A stretch of DNA of 64,000 bases from Balanoglossus misakiensis. Taxonomy: Eukaryota; Hemichordata. This document shows, piece by piece, positions 29,653 to 41,400 of this stretch. How positions within the stretch are numbered: position 1 is the first letter of the stretch; each line of letters opens with the position of its first letter. The stretch lies in the NCBI GenBank assembly GCA_040954595.2, contig CM082579.2:11656001-11720000 (forward strand), written 5' to 3'. Under the pieces are notes generated by a model. The model saw nothing but the letters and a program-made list of their open reading frames with translations. It ran no database searches and had not been told where the DNA came from. Both the position numbers and the translations under genes were made by a program.

Positions 29653-29749
29653 ATGTGGGTGATACCATTTTCTGATTGGTGTCACTGCACGTTAGACTGG
29701 GCATGTCAAGAGCAGTTGTATACTAATTGGAAAATGGTATCACCCACAT
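29653..29749. repeat. Short inverted repeat (20-bp perfect arms)
   Basis: Arms 29653-29672 and 29730-29749 are exact reverse complements (core GGGTGATACCATTTT) around a 57-base loop. This resembles the termini of a very small MITE; no target-site duplication was identified. Confidence 0.7.
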
Positions 29750-29997
29750 CATTTTTAAGTTTGAGAAAATATTACAAACAAGTGACCTATCGGTCAAAAG
29801 AGCTCTGCTGACTTTAACAGTGTAACCTGGGCGATGATATGAATACCCTAGGTTTTAATTCATAACAATTGCATTCTATTGAACAAAACCAAACATAGAC
29901 ATCACAAGTATATATCCAAATTCAGCTTGATTCATTGCGCAAAAGAAAGAAAAAATTGAATCCTAAAGAACAACATCAAAAGGAAGCACCAAGGTTC

Positions 29998-30270
29998 TAA
30001 TTTGCATATTCATGACCCCATCATATCCAAATTAACAAAATCAGGTAGGGGCACCATAACACACATTCCTACCAAAGTTCAGCTCCATCATACATGTAGT
30101 TATGGAGAAGAAGATTTTTGACCAAAAATTCTATTTTAAGATCTAATTTGCATATTTATGACCCCATCATATCCAAATCAACAAAATCAGGTAGGGGCAA
30201 CATAACACACATTCCAACCTTATTTCAGCTAAATATGCCAAGTACATGTAGTTTTCAAGAAGAAGATTGA
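29998..30270 (+). repeat. Two-copy tandem duplication (~145 bp)
   Basis: The module TAATTTGCATATT(C/T)ATGACCCC, ATCATATCCAAAT, AACAAAATCAGGTAGGGGCA and ACACACATTCC occurs at about 29998-30120 and again at 30144-30265, followed by a GACGGAC-rich stretch (30284-30300). Each copy contains the octamer ATTTGCAT (30000-30007, 30146-30153). It probably belongs to a dispersed repeat family. Confidence 0.75.
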
Positions 30271-30300
30271 AATACCAAAAGTTGACGGACGACGGACGGA

Positions 30301-30975
30301 CACTTATCAACCTACTGCTACAGCTCGGCTGACACAAGTGACAGCAGAGCTAAAAAAGACTGCAACAGTATTTACCAATAAGCCACACTGAACACATCAC
30401 GATAACATGATTGATGTGCATATAAATGTAAACTGTATGCCACTTTCATAAGTAGCGCCATCTATAGCTGATGACGTCATTGCAGACCAGGCTCTCCATT
30501 ACAACAACCGTTACATTCAATACTTTTCCTTGAAAGTTCTTGGCCACCATTACTGCAGCTATACATTTTAGTCATGTACGTCAGCCATGGATAGCAGGTG
30601 TATACTGCATGTACAAATGACAAATGTGTACATGTCCAATATAAAAGCAATCACAATGTACAAATATTGCTGCTAATGTATTCATTATACAACTCTAAAC
30701 ACACATGAACACTTAAATGAGTCAGATACATCATACTAATGCAGAAACATTCCGTATATACTCTCATGGACCGCAGCTTTTTGGACAAAATTTGATTTTA
30801 TCGGGGGAAAATCCTTTCCCTGTGTACTTCTACCTCTTAACCGACTCCAAAAATGATGCAATTCGCGGGTTCCAAGTTCTCAATAAAGTAGAAAGTTCAT
30901 AGACTCTTGTCGCCTGAGGGCGTGCGAGTTGGGATCACTGCACTTCCGGTCCTGAATGGGGTCATGTTTACATAA
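30301..30975. other. Intergenic DNA, nothing recognised
   Basis: Only short frames without recognisable similarity. Confidence 0.5.
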
Positions 30976-31246
30976 GTTCCTGACCTGAGAAAGTTTTTGT
31001 CGGAAAGAGGTATAACTTGCTGTAATACCAGGAAAGATAGACTAATTCAGGTAGTGGAGTTAGCCATAGAACTGGACGTTCGGCCACTAGAGCCTGGTGA
31101 CCAGGAATTTTCGAGCAAAAAAAGGCGGACGGTAGCAGACAATCGCGACCCAGCCAAAAGCAATTCTACATCACTTTGCCTGATCCGGCGACGATCACCG
31201 AGTGGGTCAGCGACCTCCATTCTCTTCTGAGGCTGTAATTGTGTTG
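30976..31246 (+). pseudogene. SAP-like domain exon relic, frameshifted
   Basis: Frame 1 (30976 on) encodes PDLRKFLSERGITCCNTRKD followed by RLIQVVELAIELD, a SAP-type helix-turn-helix pattern, as found at the N-terminus of invertebrate SAP/SWIM/YqaJ proteins. Sense then appears to move to another frame: 31161-31238 reads QFYITLPDPATITEWVSDLH before a stop, while frame 1 becomes basic low-complexity sequence. This suggests a frameshift around 31110-31160. A GTAAGT donor-like site lies at 31249. Together with the two relics downstream this looks like one broken gene. Family assignment is from memory of the domain pattern. Confidence 0.5.
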
Positions 31247-31682
31247 CGTAAGTATTTTTTTATATAAATTTTATCATTTTAATCCACTGTGCCTTTTAGT
31301 TCTACCAGTGTGACTAGGTATATAGAAATGGTTGGTTGAAATAACCATGGTTGTACAATGTATTTTGACATTTGTTTTTTTAGTTCGGTTTGCTTTATCT
31401 GTGTGTTTGGATGAGAAAACTGTCAGTAGAGTCTGACAGAATTGTCTATGTTTTTCCAACAGTATCTGTTGACTAATTTAAAGTGCTGATGAGGACTGTA
31501 AATCAGGATTTGCAAAATTAGATAATATTTGAAAATAGTTAATATGATTTCATTCTCCATTTGATGCATTGACGTTTTAGGTTTGAATACCTCAGTATTC
31601 ACTTGACAGTCACAGAGAGGCATAAACAAAAAAGCTGCAATCATGCGTTAACATTTACCATGTATCTGAATTTTTTTTACAG

Positions 31683-31892
31683 TGAGCATGAAACATGCAA
31701 ACATTGTGTTGCATTGTTGTTTAGCATCAACGACTTCGATAGACGCCACAAAGACAGAAATATTCAAGTTGGTACTGATGTTCCCTGTAAGTGGGATAAA
31801 CCCAGCAAAGAGTCCACTCCAATGGAAATAGATGAGCTTGACATTAGAAAGGATAAGTCTGAACCTGACACACCAAGACCAACTATTATCCA
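31683..31892 (+). pseudogene. SWIM-type zinc-finger exon relic
   Basis: Follows a good acceptor (T-rich tract plus ACAG ending 31682). The reading frame gives SEHETCKHCVALLFSINDF and, about 20 residues on, TDVPCKWDKPSK. The CKH..ALL core followed by a 'PC.W..P' segment is typical of the C-terminal half of SWIM zinc fingers in YqaJ-containing proteins. The upstream CxC half would be in a preceding exon that I cannot find. The frame stays open to 31989, but beyond about 31893 it is antisense to the YqaJ relic. Confidence 0.5.
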
Positions 31893-32318
31893 GGTGCCCT
31901 TTGATGTCCCACAACATTCACATGATACCCTCCCATCAGGACTTGAACTAAGATATGGCTTGTCAGAACTGATGACTAAGCCAACATCTTGAAATTTCAC
32001 TTTCCGGTGCAACTTTTTGTATTGCTCATGATATAAATGCTTAGCAACAGGTTCATGTTTAATACCACAATCAATGTGGGTTGAAAGTATTGTCCTGTGA
32101 CTGCCAGACATAATGTTTTGGACTATGTAGTTATTCAAATCCCGAGTTTCTTACATGTGAAGGATATCATGTGCAATACTGGCAGTAACGCTCCCTTGTC
32201 TAAACAAATACCAATCCTCATAATCTCTTTGATCAGCTGTCAGTGATGACATAAAATCAATATCAGGTTCTGACACAGATTCTCCAATATAGCTAGTAAA
32301 ATCACTATCATTGCCAGC
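31893..32318 (-). pseudogene. YqaJ-type recombinase/nuclease relic, inverted and with an in-frame stop
   Basis: The minus-strand translation reads SLTADQRDYEDWYLFRQGSV, then TASIAHDILHM, a stop (TAA, plus-strand 32151-32153), then TRDLNNYIVQNIMSG. It goes on through GIKHEPVAKHLY and VGLVISSDKPYLSSSPDGRV to CECCGTSKG. These match the YqaJ nuclease fold: the W..R...TAS start, the 'GI..E..A' helix and the SPDG motif with the first catalytic aspartate. The E-x-K motif that should follow is missing, because similarity stops near 31893 where the oppositely oriented SWIM relic begins. The copy is therefore dead twice over: an internal stop and loss of the catalytic C-terminus. Confidence 0.65.
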
Positions 32319-32489
32319 TTTAAATGTGTGAAATCAAATGTTCCAGCAAACACCGCAATATATTCCCATGTGATATATCAAGCCAAGAGTTCCCAAATAC
32401 CATGTATTTTTGGATGTAGATGGCAAAGTGTGTTTGAGGAGGACATCAGAATGGTATACCCAAATACAAATGCAACTTGCTACTTGTAT
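32319..32489. other. Boundary between pseudogene and satellite
   Basis: About 170 bp with no recognised feature; the first 130-bp satellite monomer begins at 32490. Confidence 0.5.
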
Positions 32490-35400
32490 AGGTCACCACT
32501 TCATAAGTGGTCTTACCCGTCATTGGCACAAACAGACTCAGGAAGTAAGCTTTAAGCCTACCAATGTAGCTATTATATTTTCCACTTTTTGTAAGTGAAG
32601 CCTGGCTGTCGCCTGTCTTATGTCACGACTTCATAAGCGGTCTTATCCGTCATTGGCACAAACAGTCTCAGGAAGTAAGCTTTCAGCCTACCAATGTAGC
32701 TGGTATATTTTCCACTTTTTGTAAGTGAAGCCTGACTGTCGCCTGTCTTAGGTCACCACTTCATAAGCGGTCTTACCCGTCATTGGCACAAACAGTCTCA
32801 GGAAGTAAGCTTTCAGCTTACCAATGTAGCTATTATATTTTCCACTTTTTGTAAGTGAAGCCTGACTGTCGCCTGTCTTAGGTCACCACTTCATAAGCGG
32901 TCTTACCCGTCAATGGCACAAACAGTCTCAGGAAGTAAGCTTTCAGCCTACCAATGTAGCTATTATATTTTCCACTTTTTGTAAGTGAAGCCTGACTGTC
33001 GCCTGTCTTAGGTCACCACTTTATAAGCGGTCTTACCCGTCATTGGCCCAAACAGTCTCAGGAAGTAAGCTTTCAGCCTACCAATGTAGCTATTATATTT
33101 TCCACTTTTTGTAAGTGAAGCCTGGCTGTCGCCTGTCTTAGGTCACCACTTCATAAGCGGTCTTATCCGTCATTGGCACAAACAGTCTCAGGAAGTAAGC
33201 CTACCAATGTAGCTATTATATTTTCCACTTTTTGTAAGTGAAGCCTGACTGTCGCCTGTCTTAGGTCACCACTTCATAAGCGGTCTTACCCGTCATTGGC
33301 CCAAACAGTCTCAGGAAGTAAGCTTTCAGCCTACCAATGTAGCTATTATATTTTCCACTTTTTGTAAGTGAAGCCTGACTGTCGCCTGTCTTAGGTCACC
33401 ACTTCATAAGCCGTCTTACCCGTCATTGGCCCAAACAGTCTCAGGAAGTAAGCTTTCAGCCTACCAATGTAGCTATTATATTTTCCACTTTTTGTAAGTG
33501 AAGCCTGACTGTCGCCTGTCTTAGGTCACCACTTCATAAGCGGTCTTACCCGTCATTGGCCCAAACAGTCCCAGGAAGTAAGCTTTCAGCCTACCAATGT
33601 AGTTATTATATTTTCCACTTTTTGTAAGTGAAGCCTGACTGTCGCCTGTCTTAGGTCACCACTTCATAAGCGGTCTTACCCGTCATTGGCCCAAACAGTC
33701 TCAGGAAGTAAGCTTTCAGCCTACCAATGTAGCTATTATATTTTCCACTTTTTGTAAGTGAAGCCTGACTGTCGCCTGTCTTAGGTCACCACTTCATAAG
33801 CGGTCTTACCCGTCATTGGCCCAAACAGTCTCAGGAAGTGAGCTTTCAGCCTACCAATGTAGCTATTGTATTTTCCACTTTTTGTAAGTGAAGCCTGACT
33901 GTCGCCTGTCTTAGGTCACCACTTCATAAGCGGTCTTACCCGTCATTGGCCCAAACAGTCCCAGGAAGTGAGCTTTCAGCCTACCAATGTAGCTATTGTA
34001 TTTTCCACTTTTTGTAAGTGAAGCCTGACTGTCGCCTGTCTTAGGTCACCACTTCATAAGCGGTTTTACCCGTCATTGGCCCAAACAGTCCCAGGAAGTA
34101 AGCTTTCAGCCTACCAATGTAGCTATTATACTTTCCACTTTTTGTAAGTGAAGCCTGACTGTCGCCTGTCTTAGGTCACCACTTCATAAGCGGTCTTACC
34201 CGTCATTGGCCCAAACAGTCTCAGGAAGTAAGCTTTCAGCCTACCAATGTAGCTATTATATTTTCCACTTTTTGTAAGTGAAGCCTGACTGTCGCCTGTC
34301 TTAGGTCACCACTTCATAAGCGGTCTTACCCGTCATTGGCCCAAACAGTCTCAGGAAGTAAGCTTTCAGCCTACCAATGTAGCTATTATATTTTCCACTT
34401 TTTGTAAGTGAAGCCTGACTGTCGCCTGTCTTAGGTCACCACTTCATAAGCGGTCTTACCGGTCATTGGCCCAAACAGTCTCAGGAAGTAAGCTTTCAGC
34501 CTACCAATGTAGCTATTATATTTTCCACTTTTTGTAAGTGAAGCCTGACTGTCCCCTGTCTTATGTCACCACTTCATAAGCTGTCTAACCCGTCATTGGC
34601 CCAAACAGTCTCAGGAAGTAAGCTTTCAGCCTACCAATGTAGCTATTATATTTTCTACTTTTTGTAAGTGAAGCCTGACTGTCGCCTGTCTTAGGTCACC
34701 ACTTCATAAGCGGTCTTACCCGTCATTGGCCCAAACAGTCTCAGGAAGTAAGCTTTCAGCCTACCAATGTAGCTATTATATTTTCCACTTTTTGTAAGTG
34801 AAGCCTGACTGTCGCCTGTCTTAGGTCACCACTTCATAAGCGGTCTTACCCGTCATTGGCCCAAACAGTCTCAGGAAGTAAGCTTTCAGCCTACCAATGT
34901 AGCTATTATATTTTCCACTTTTTGTAAGTGAAGCCTGACTGTCGCCTGTCTTAGGTCACCACTTCATAAGCGGTCTTACCCGTCATTGGCCCAAACAGTC
35001 TCAGGAAGTAAGCTTTCAGCCTACCAATGTAGCTATTATATTTTCCACTTTTTGTAAGTGAAGCCTGACTGTCGCTTGTCTTAGGTCACCACTTCATAAG
35101 CGGTCTTACCCGTCATTGGCCCAAACAGTCTCAGGAAGTAAGCTTTCAGCCTACCAATGTAGCTATTATATTTTCCACTTCTTGTAAGTGAAGCCTGACT
35201 GTCGCCTGTCTTAGGTCACCACTTCATAAGCGTTCTTACCCGTCATTGGCCCAAACAGTCTCAGGAAGTAAGCTTTCAGCCTACCAATGTAGCTATTATA
35301 TTTTCCACTTTTTGTAAGTGAAGCCTGACTGTCGCCTGTCTTAGGTCCCACTTCATAAGCGGTCTTACCCGTCATTGGACCAAACAGTCTCAGGAAGTAA

Positions 35401-38400
35401 GCTTTCAGCCTACCAATGTAGCTATTATATTTTCCACTTTTTGTAAGTGAAGCCTGACTGTCGCCTGTCTTAGGTCACCACTTCATAAGCGGTCTTACCC
35501 GTCATTGGCCCAAACAGTCTCAAGAAGTGAGCTTTCAGCCTACCAATGTAGCTATTATATTTTCCACTTTTTGTAAGTGAAGCCTGACTGTCGCCTGTCT
35601 TAGGTCACCACTTCATAAGCGGTCTTACCCGTCATTGGCCCAAACAGTCTCAGGAAGTGAGCTTTCAGCCTACCAATGTAGCTATTGTATTTTCCACTTT
35701 TTGTAAGTGAAGCCTGACTGTCGCCTGTCTTAGGTCACCACTTCATAAGCGGTCTTACCCGTCATTGGCCCAAACAGTCTCAGGAAGTAAGCTTTCAGCC
35801 TACCAATGTAGCTATTATATTTTCCACTTTTTGTAAGTGAAGCCTGATTGTCGCTTGTCTTAGGTCACCACTTCATAAGCGGTCTTACCCGTCATTGGCC
35901 CAAACAGTCTCAGGAAGTAAGCTTTCAGCCTACCAATGTAGCTATTATATTTTCCACTTCTTGTAAGTGAAGCCTGACTGTCGCCTGTCTTAGGTCACCA
36001 CTTCATAAGCGTTCTTACCCGTCATTGGCCCAAACAGTCCCAGGAAGTAAGCTTTCAGCCTACCAATGTAGCTATTATATTTTCCACTTCTTGTAAGTGA
36101 AGCCTGACTGTCGCCTGTCTTAGGTCACCACTTCATAAGCGGTCTTACCCGTCATTGGCCCAAACAGTCTCAGGAAGTAAGCTTTCAGCCTACCAATGTA
36201 GCTATTATATTTTCCACTTTTTGTAAGTGAAGCCTGACTGTCGCCTGTCTTAGGTCACCACTTCATAAGCGGTCTTACCCGTCATTGGCCCAAACAGTCT
36301 CAGGAAGTAAGCTTTCAGCCTACCAATGTAGCTATTATATTTTCCACTTTTTGTAAGTGAAGCCTGACTGTCCCCTGTCTTATGTCACCACTTCATAAGC
36401 TGTCTAACCCGTCATTGGCCCAAACAGTCTCAGGAAGTAAGCTTTCAGCCTACCAATGTAGCTATTATATTTTCCACTTTTTGTAAGTGAAGCCTGACTG
36501 TCGCCTGTCTTAGGTCACCACTTCATAAGCGGTCTTACCCGTCATTGGCCCAAACAGTCTCAGGAAGTGAGCTTTCAGCCTACCAATGTAGCTATTATAT
36601 TTTCCACTTTTTGTAAGTGAAGCCTGACTGTCGCCTGTCTTAGGTCACCACTTCATAAGCGGTCTTACCCGTCATTGGCCCAAACAGTCTCAGGAAGTAA
36701 GCTTTCAGCCTACCAATGTAGCTATTATATTTTCCACTTTTTGTAAGTGAAGCCTGACTGTCGCCTGTCTTAGGTCACCACTTCATAAGCGGTCTTACCC
36801 GTCATTGGCCCAAACAGTCTCAGGAAGTAAGCTTTCAGCCTACCAATGTAGCTATTATATTTTCGACTTTTTGTAAGTGAAGCCTGACTGTCGCCTGTCT
36901 TAGGTCACCACTTCATAAGCGGTCTTACCCGTCATTGGCCCAAACAGTCTCAGGAAGTGAGCTTTCAGCCTACCAATGTAGCTATTATATTTTCGACTTT
37001 TTGTAAGTGAAGCCTGACTGTCGCCTGTCTTAGGTCACCACTTCATAAGCGGTCTTACCCGTCATTGGCCCAAACAGTCTCAGGAAGTGAGCTTTCAGCC
37101 TACCAATGTAGCTATTGTATTTTCCACTTTTTGTAAGTGAAGCCTGACTGTCGCCTGTCTTAGGTCACCACTTCATAAGCGGTCTTACCCGTCATTGGCC
37201 CAAACAGTCTCAGGAAGTAAGCTTTCAGCCTACCAATGTAGCTATTATATTTTCCACTTTTTGTAAGTGAAGCCTGACTGTCGCTTGTCTTAGGTCACCA
37301 CTTCATAAGCGGTCTTACCCGTCATTGGCCCAAACAGTCTCAGGAAGTAAGCTTTCAGCCTACCAATGTAGCTATTATATTTTCCACTTTTTGTAAGTGA
37401 AGCCTGACTGTCGCCTGTCTTAGGTCACCACTTCATAAGCGGTCTTACCCGTCATTGGCCCAAACAGTCTCAGGAAGTAAGCTTTCAGCCTACCAATGTA
37501 GCTATTATATTTTCCACTTTTTGTAAGTGAAGCCTGACTGTCGCCTGTCTTAGGTCACCACTTCATAAGCGGTCTTACCCGTCATTGGCCCAAACAGTCC
37601 CAGGAAGTAAGCTTTCAGCCTACCAATGTAGCTATTATATTTTCCACTTTTTGTAAGTGAAGCCTGACTGTCGCCTGTCTTAGGTTACCACTTCATAAGC
37701 TGTCTAACCCGTCATTGGCCCAAACAGTCTCAGGAAGTAAGCTTTCAGCCTACCAATGTAGCTATTATATTTTCCACTTTTTGTAAGTGAAGCCTGACTG
37801 TCGCCTGTCTTAGGTCACCACTTCATAAGCGGTCTTACCCGTCATTGGCCCAAACAGTCTCAGGAAGTAAGCTTTCAGCCTACCAATGTAGCTATTATAT
37901 TTTCCACTTTTTGTAAGTGAAGCCTGACTGTCGCCTGTCTTAGGTCACCACTTCATAAGCGGTCTTACCCGTCATTGGCCCAAACAGTCTCAGGAAGTAA
38001 GCTTTCAGCCTACCAATGTAGCTATTATATTTTCCACTTTTTGTAAGTGAAGCCTGACTGTCGCCTGTCTTAGGTCACCACTTCATAAGCGGTCTTACCC
38101 GTCATTGGCCCAAACAGTCTCAGGAAGTAAGCTTTCAGCCTACCAATGTAGCTATTATATTTTCCACTTTTTGTAAGTGAAGCCTGACTGTCGCCTGTCT
38201 TAGGTCACCACTTCATAAGCGGTCTTACCCGTCATTGGCCCAAACAGTCTCAGGAAGTAAGCTTTCAGCCTACCAATGTAGCTATTATATTTTCCACTTT
38301 TTGTAAGTGAAGCCTGACTGTCGCCTGTCTTAGGTCACCACTTCATAAGCGGTCTTACCCGTCATTGGCCCAAACAGTCTCAGGAAGTAAGCTTTCAGCC

Positions 38401-41400
38401 TACCAATGTAGCTATTATATTTTCCACTTTTTGTAAGTGAAGCCTGACTGTCGGCTGTCTTAGGTCACCACTTCATAAGCGGTCTTACCCGTCATTGGCC
38501 CAAACAGTCTCAGGAAGTAAGCTTTCAGCCTACCAATGTAGCTGTTATATTTTCCACTTTTTGTAAGTGAAGCCTGACTGTCGCCTGTCTTAGGTCACCA
38601 CTTCATAAGCGGTCTTACCCGTCATTGGCCCAAACAGTCTCAGGAAGTAAGCTTTCAGCCTACCAATGTAGCTATTATATTTTCCACTTTTTGTAAGTGA
38701 AGCCTGACTGTCGCCTGTCTTAGGTCACCACTTCATAAGCGGTCTTACCCGTCATTGGCCCAAACAGTCTCAGGAAGTGAGCTTTCAGCCTACCAATGTA
38801 GCTATTATATTTTCCACTTTTTGTAAGTGAAGCCTGACTGTCGCCTGTCTTAGGTCACCACTTCATAAGCGGTCTTACCCGTCATTGGCCCAAACAGTCT
38901 CAGGAAGTAAGCTTTCAGCCTACCAATGTAGCTATTATATTTTCCACTTTTTGTAAGTGAAGCCTGACTGTCGCCTGTCTTAGGTCACCACTTCATAAGC
39001 GGTCTTACCCGTCATTGGGCCAAACAGTCCCAGGAAGTAAGCTTTCAGCCTACCAATGTAGCTATTATATTTTCCACTTTTTGTAAGTAAAGCCTGACTG
39101 TCGCCTGTCTTAGGTCACCACTTCATAAGAGGTCTTACCCGTCATTGGCCCAAACAGTCCCAGGAAGTAAGCTTTCAGCCTACCAATGTAGCTATTATAT
39201 TTTCCACTTTTTGTAAGTGAAGCCTGACTGTCGCCTGTCTTAGGTCACCACTTCATAAGCAGTCTTACCCGTCATTGGCCCAAACAGTCTCAGGAAGTAA
39301 GCTTTCAGCCTACCAATGTAGCTATTATATTTTCCACTTTTTGTAAGTGAAGCCTGACTGTCGCCTGTCTTAGGTCACCACTTCATAAGCGGTCTTACCC
39401 GTCATTGGCCCAAACAGTCTCAGGAAGTAAGCTTTCAGCCTACCAATGTAGCTATTATATTTTCCACTTTTTGTAAGTGAAGCCTGACTGTCGCCTGTCT
39501 TAGGTAACCACTTCATAAGCGGTCTTACCCGTCATTGGCCCAAACAGTCCCAGGAAGTAAGCTTTCAGCCTACCAATGTAGCTATTATATTTTCCACTTT
39601 TTGTAAGTGAAGCCTGACTGTCGCCTGTCTTAGGTTACCACTTCATAAGAGGTCTTACCCTTCATTGGCCCAAACAGTCTCAGGAAGTAAGCTTTCAGCC
39701 TACCAATGTAGCTATTATATTTTCCACTTTTTGTAAGTGAAGCCTGACTGTCGCCTGTCTTAGGTCACCACTTCATAAGCGGTCTTACCCGTCATTGGCC
39801 CAAACAGTCTCAGGAAGTAAGCTTTCAGCCTACCAATTTAGCTATTATATTTTCCACTTTTTGTAAGTGAAGCCTGACTGTCGCCGGTCTTAGGTCACCA
39901 CTTCATAAGCGGTCTTACCCGTCATTGGCCCAAACAGTCTCAGGAAGTAAGCTTTCAGCCTACCAATGTAGCTATTATATTTTCCACTTTTTGTAAGTGA
40001 AGCCTGACTGTCGCCTGTCTTAGGTCACCACTTCATAAGCGGTCTTACCCGTCATTGGCCCAAACAGTCTCAGGAAGTAAGCTTTCAGCCTACCAATGTA
40101 GCTATTATATTTTCCACTTTTTGTAAGTGAAGCCTGACTGTCGCCTGTCTTAGGTCACCACTTCATAAGCGGTCTTACCCGTCATTGGCCCAAACAGTCT
40201 CAGGAAGTGAGCTTTCAGCCTACCAATGTAGCTATTATATTTTCCACTTTTTGTAAGTGAAGCCTGACTGTCGCCTGTCTTAGGTCACCACTTCATAAGC
40301 GGTCTTACCCGTCATTGGCCCAAACAGTCTCAGGAAGTGAGCTTTCAGCCTACCAATGTAGCTATTATATTTTCCACTTTTTGTAAGTGAAGCCTGACTG
40401 TCGGCTGTCTTAGGTCACCACTTCATAAGCGGTCTTACCCGTCATTGGCCCAAACAGTCTCAGGAAGTGAGCTTTCAGCCTACCAATGTAGCTATTATAT
40501 TTTCTACTTTTTGTAAGTGAAGCCTGACTGTCGCCTGTCTTAGGTCACCACTTCATAAGCGGTCTTACCCGTCATAGGCCCAAACAGTCTCAGGAAGTAA
40601 GCTTTCAGCCTACCAATGTAGCTATTATATTTTCCACTTTTTGTAAGTGAAGCCTGACTGTCGCCTGTCTTAGGTCACCACTTCATAAGCGGTCTTACCC
40701 GTCATTGGCCCAAACAGTCTCAGGAAGTTAGCTTTCAGCATACCAATGTAGCTATTATATTTTCCACTTTTTGTAAGTGAAGCCTGACTGTCGCCTGTCT
40801 TAGGTCACCACTTCATAAGCGGTCTTACCCGTCATTGGCCCAAACAGTCTCAGGAAGTAAGCTTTCAGCCTACCAATGTAGCTATTATATTTTCCACTTT
40901 TTGTAAGTGAAGCCTGACTGTCGCCTGTCTTAGGTCACCACTTCATAAGCGGTCTTACCCGTCATTGGCCCAAACAGTCTCAGGAAGTAAGCTTTCAGCC
41001 TACCAATGTAGCTATTATATTTTCCACTTTTTGTAAGTGAAGCCTGATTGTCGCCTGTCTTAGGTCACCACTTCATAAGCGGTCTTACCCGTCATTGGCC
41101 CAAACAGTCTCAGGAAGTAAGCTTTCAGCCTACCAATGTAGCTATTATATTTTCCACTTTTTGTAAGTGAAGCCTGACTGTCGCCTGTCTTAGGTCACCA
41201 CTTCATAAGCGGTCTTACCCGTCATTGGCCCAAACAGTCTCAGGAAGTAAGCTTTCAGCCTACCAATGTAGCTATTATATTTTCCACTTTTTGTAAGTGA
41301 AGCCTGACTGTCGCCTGTCTTAGGTCACCACTTCATAAGCGGTCTTACCCGTCATTGGCCCAAACAGTCCCAGGAAGTAAGCTTTCAGCCTACCAATGTA

